Below, piece by piece: positions 5,863-6,719 of a stretch of DNA of 6,719 nucleotides (position 1 is the first letter of the stretch; the number at the start of each line of letters is the position of its first letter). The DNA is from Planctomycetota bacterium (lineage in GTDB: Bacteria > Planctomycetota > Phycisphaerae > WQYP01). Below the pieces are notes generated by a model. The model did no database searches, was not told where the DNA came from, and saw only the letters and a program-made list of their open reading frames with translations. The DNA lies in NCBI GenBank assembly GCA_021818565.1, contig JAKATV010000525.1, forward strand, positions 1-6,719. The letters are read 5' to 3'. The position numbers and the translations under genes are program-made.

Positions 5863-6719
5863 ATGAGTCGTGAACCGGTAGTTGGCATTCTCGTGGATTA
5901 TCTTTCTCATTATGGCCGCAATGTTATTCTCGGTGTCGGGCGATACTTGCGAATGCATCAACGCTGGACGCTGGTGGGCGAACCGCGGCGCGTGGTAGCT
6001 CCGATCGGAAATTTAAGAACCTGGCGCGGGGATGGAGTTATTGCGCAGGTATGGGATGACCAGAGACGGGACAAAGTACTGGCCATGAAAAAAAGAGGTA
6101 TTGAAGTTGTGGATGTCGGCGGCGTCATTCCCGGCCTGCCGTTGCCTCAGGTAACCCCGGATGATGAGGCCATCGGCACCATGGCCGCGGATTATTTTAT
6201 AACCCGGGGCTTTCGCCGCCTGGCATTTTCCGGGCCGGCGGGGCATGCAGCGGCGGACAAGCGTCTGAAAGGGTTTTCCGACCGCGCCGCGTTGGCGGGC
6301 GCGACGGTTTCGATTTTCGAGCCGCGTCGCTTGCATCGCTATGCCGGCGGCACGGAAGCGGATGTGGGCGAACTGGGGCAATGGGTGCAGTCGATGCTTA
6401 AGCCGGTAGGGGTATTAGGTTGGCATGACGGGCGTGCCCGGCAAATTGCGGACGCCTGCTATCACATTGGCGTGCGCGTACCCGAAGACATTGCGATTGT
6501 CGGTGTCGATGACGATGAAATAAATTGTGAATTAGCCGATCCGCCTTTGTCCAGTGTCGCGGTTCCCATCGAACAAGTCGGCTATCAGGCGGCGGTGCTG
6601 CTGGCGGATTTAATGGCAGGCCGAAAAAAATCCGCGGTACGCATCGTCGTGCCGCCGATTGGCGTTGTGACGCGCCGCAGTTCCGACAGCCTGGCCATCG
6701 AAGACCCGGGCGAGGTGGC
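5863..6719 (+). CDS. XylR-like transcriptional regulator (sugar-binding domain), 3' truncated by window end
   Basis: The frame opens at ATG 5863, with GGAG 8 bases upstream, and runs without a stop through 285 codons to the window edge. The product starts directly with a periplasmic-binding-protein-like fold, V-V-G-I-L-V-D at 6-12, with no N-terminal helix-turn-helix as in ordinary LacI repressors. Hallmarks of the XylR type follow: Y-G-R-N-V-I-L-G-V at 17-25, P-D-D-E-A-I-G at 99-105, G-F-R-R-L-A-F-S-G at 116-124, V-P-E-D-I-A-I-V-G-V-D-D-D at 206-218, L-S-S-V at 229-232, and V-T-R-R-S-S-D at 269-275. In E. coli XylR and its many planctomycete and verrucomicrobial relatives this half binds a sugar, and an AraC-type DNA-binding domain follows at the C-terminus. 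That domain would lie just past the window, about 100 residues further. The ligand cannot be told from sequence; xylose should not be assumed. Its divergent position suggests it controls the reverse-strand row and possibly itself. Confidence 0.88.
   Translation, partial: MSREPVVGILVDYLSHYGRNVILGVGRYLRMHQRWTLVGEPRRVVAPIGNLRTWRGDGVIAQVWDDQRRDKVLAMKKRGIEVVDVGGVIPGLPLPQVTPDDEAIGTMAADYFITRGFRRLAFSGPAGHAAADKRLKGFSDRAALAGATVSIFEPRRLHRYAGGTEADVGELGQWVQSMLKPVGVLGWHDGRARQIADACYHIGVRVPEDIAIVGVDDDEINCELADPPLSSVAVPIEQVGYQAAVLLADLMAGRKKSAVRIVVPPIGVVTRRSSDSLAIEDPGEV

Noticed and set aside
1..6719. Mobile element, CRISPR array, toxin-antitoxin or phage module
   Set aside because: No transposase, integrase, regularly spaced repeats, terminal inverted repeats with target duplications, or small paired genes were seen on either strand.

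Overview
The window (about 6.7 kb) looks like chromosomal DNA from a PVC-superphylum bacterium, most likely a Phycisphaerae-type planctomycete. This is inferred from four features found together: two secreted prepilin-like proteins with the 'LIELLVVISIIALLI.LLLP' N-terminus, a PEP-CTERM surface protein, a secreted GH5 glycosidase with a C-terminal sandwich domain, and a XylR-type sugar-responsive regulator. No rRNA, tRNA or housekeeping marker is present, so the taxonomy is an inference from protein style only.

Layout. Positions 1-226 are a leader with short repeats and a possible promoter. A forward prepilin-like gene (H-X-DG type) runs 227-1267. It converges on a reverse-strand gene across a 411-bp gene-free gap (1268-1678) that holds several inverted repeats, including a strong intrinsic terminator for the reverse-strand gene. 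Three genes follow on the reverse strand. Read in transcription order from the right they are a second prepilin-like protein (5636-4800), a GH5 glycoside hydrolase (4713-2731) and a PEP-CTERM protein (2575-1679). To their right, divergently transcribed, is the start of a XylR-like regulator (5863 to the window end, truncated before its expected AraC-type DNA-binding domain).

How they may work together. A XylR-family sugar sensor diverging from a prepilin-like/GH5/PEP-CTERM gene row suggests a small carbohydrate-responsive locus. In that reading a secreted beta-glycanase attacks a polysaccharide and the pseudopilin-like and PEP-CTERM proteins act at the cell surface. The co-regulation is inference. 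The intergenic gaps (86 and 155 bp) and a terminator-like hairpin between the GH5 and PEP-CTERM genes mean the three need not be one transcript.

The most unusual non-coding signals are: (a) a leader in front of the second prepilin gene that can fold into two mutually exclusive hairpins and ends in seven U residues just before the ribosome binding site, a possible attenuator; (b) three inverted repeats in the convergent gap built on the same GATTCC/GGAATC half-site; and (c) hairpins directly abutting the ribosome binding sites of two genes. No mobile element, CRISPR array or defence system was seen, and I did not find a clear candidate for a wholly new system.
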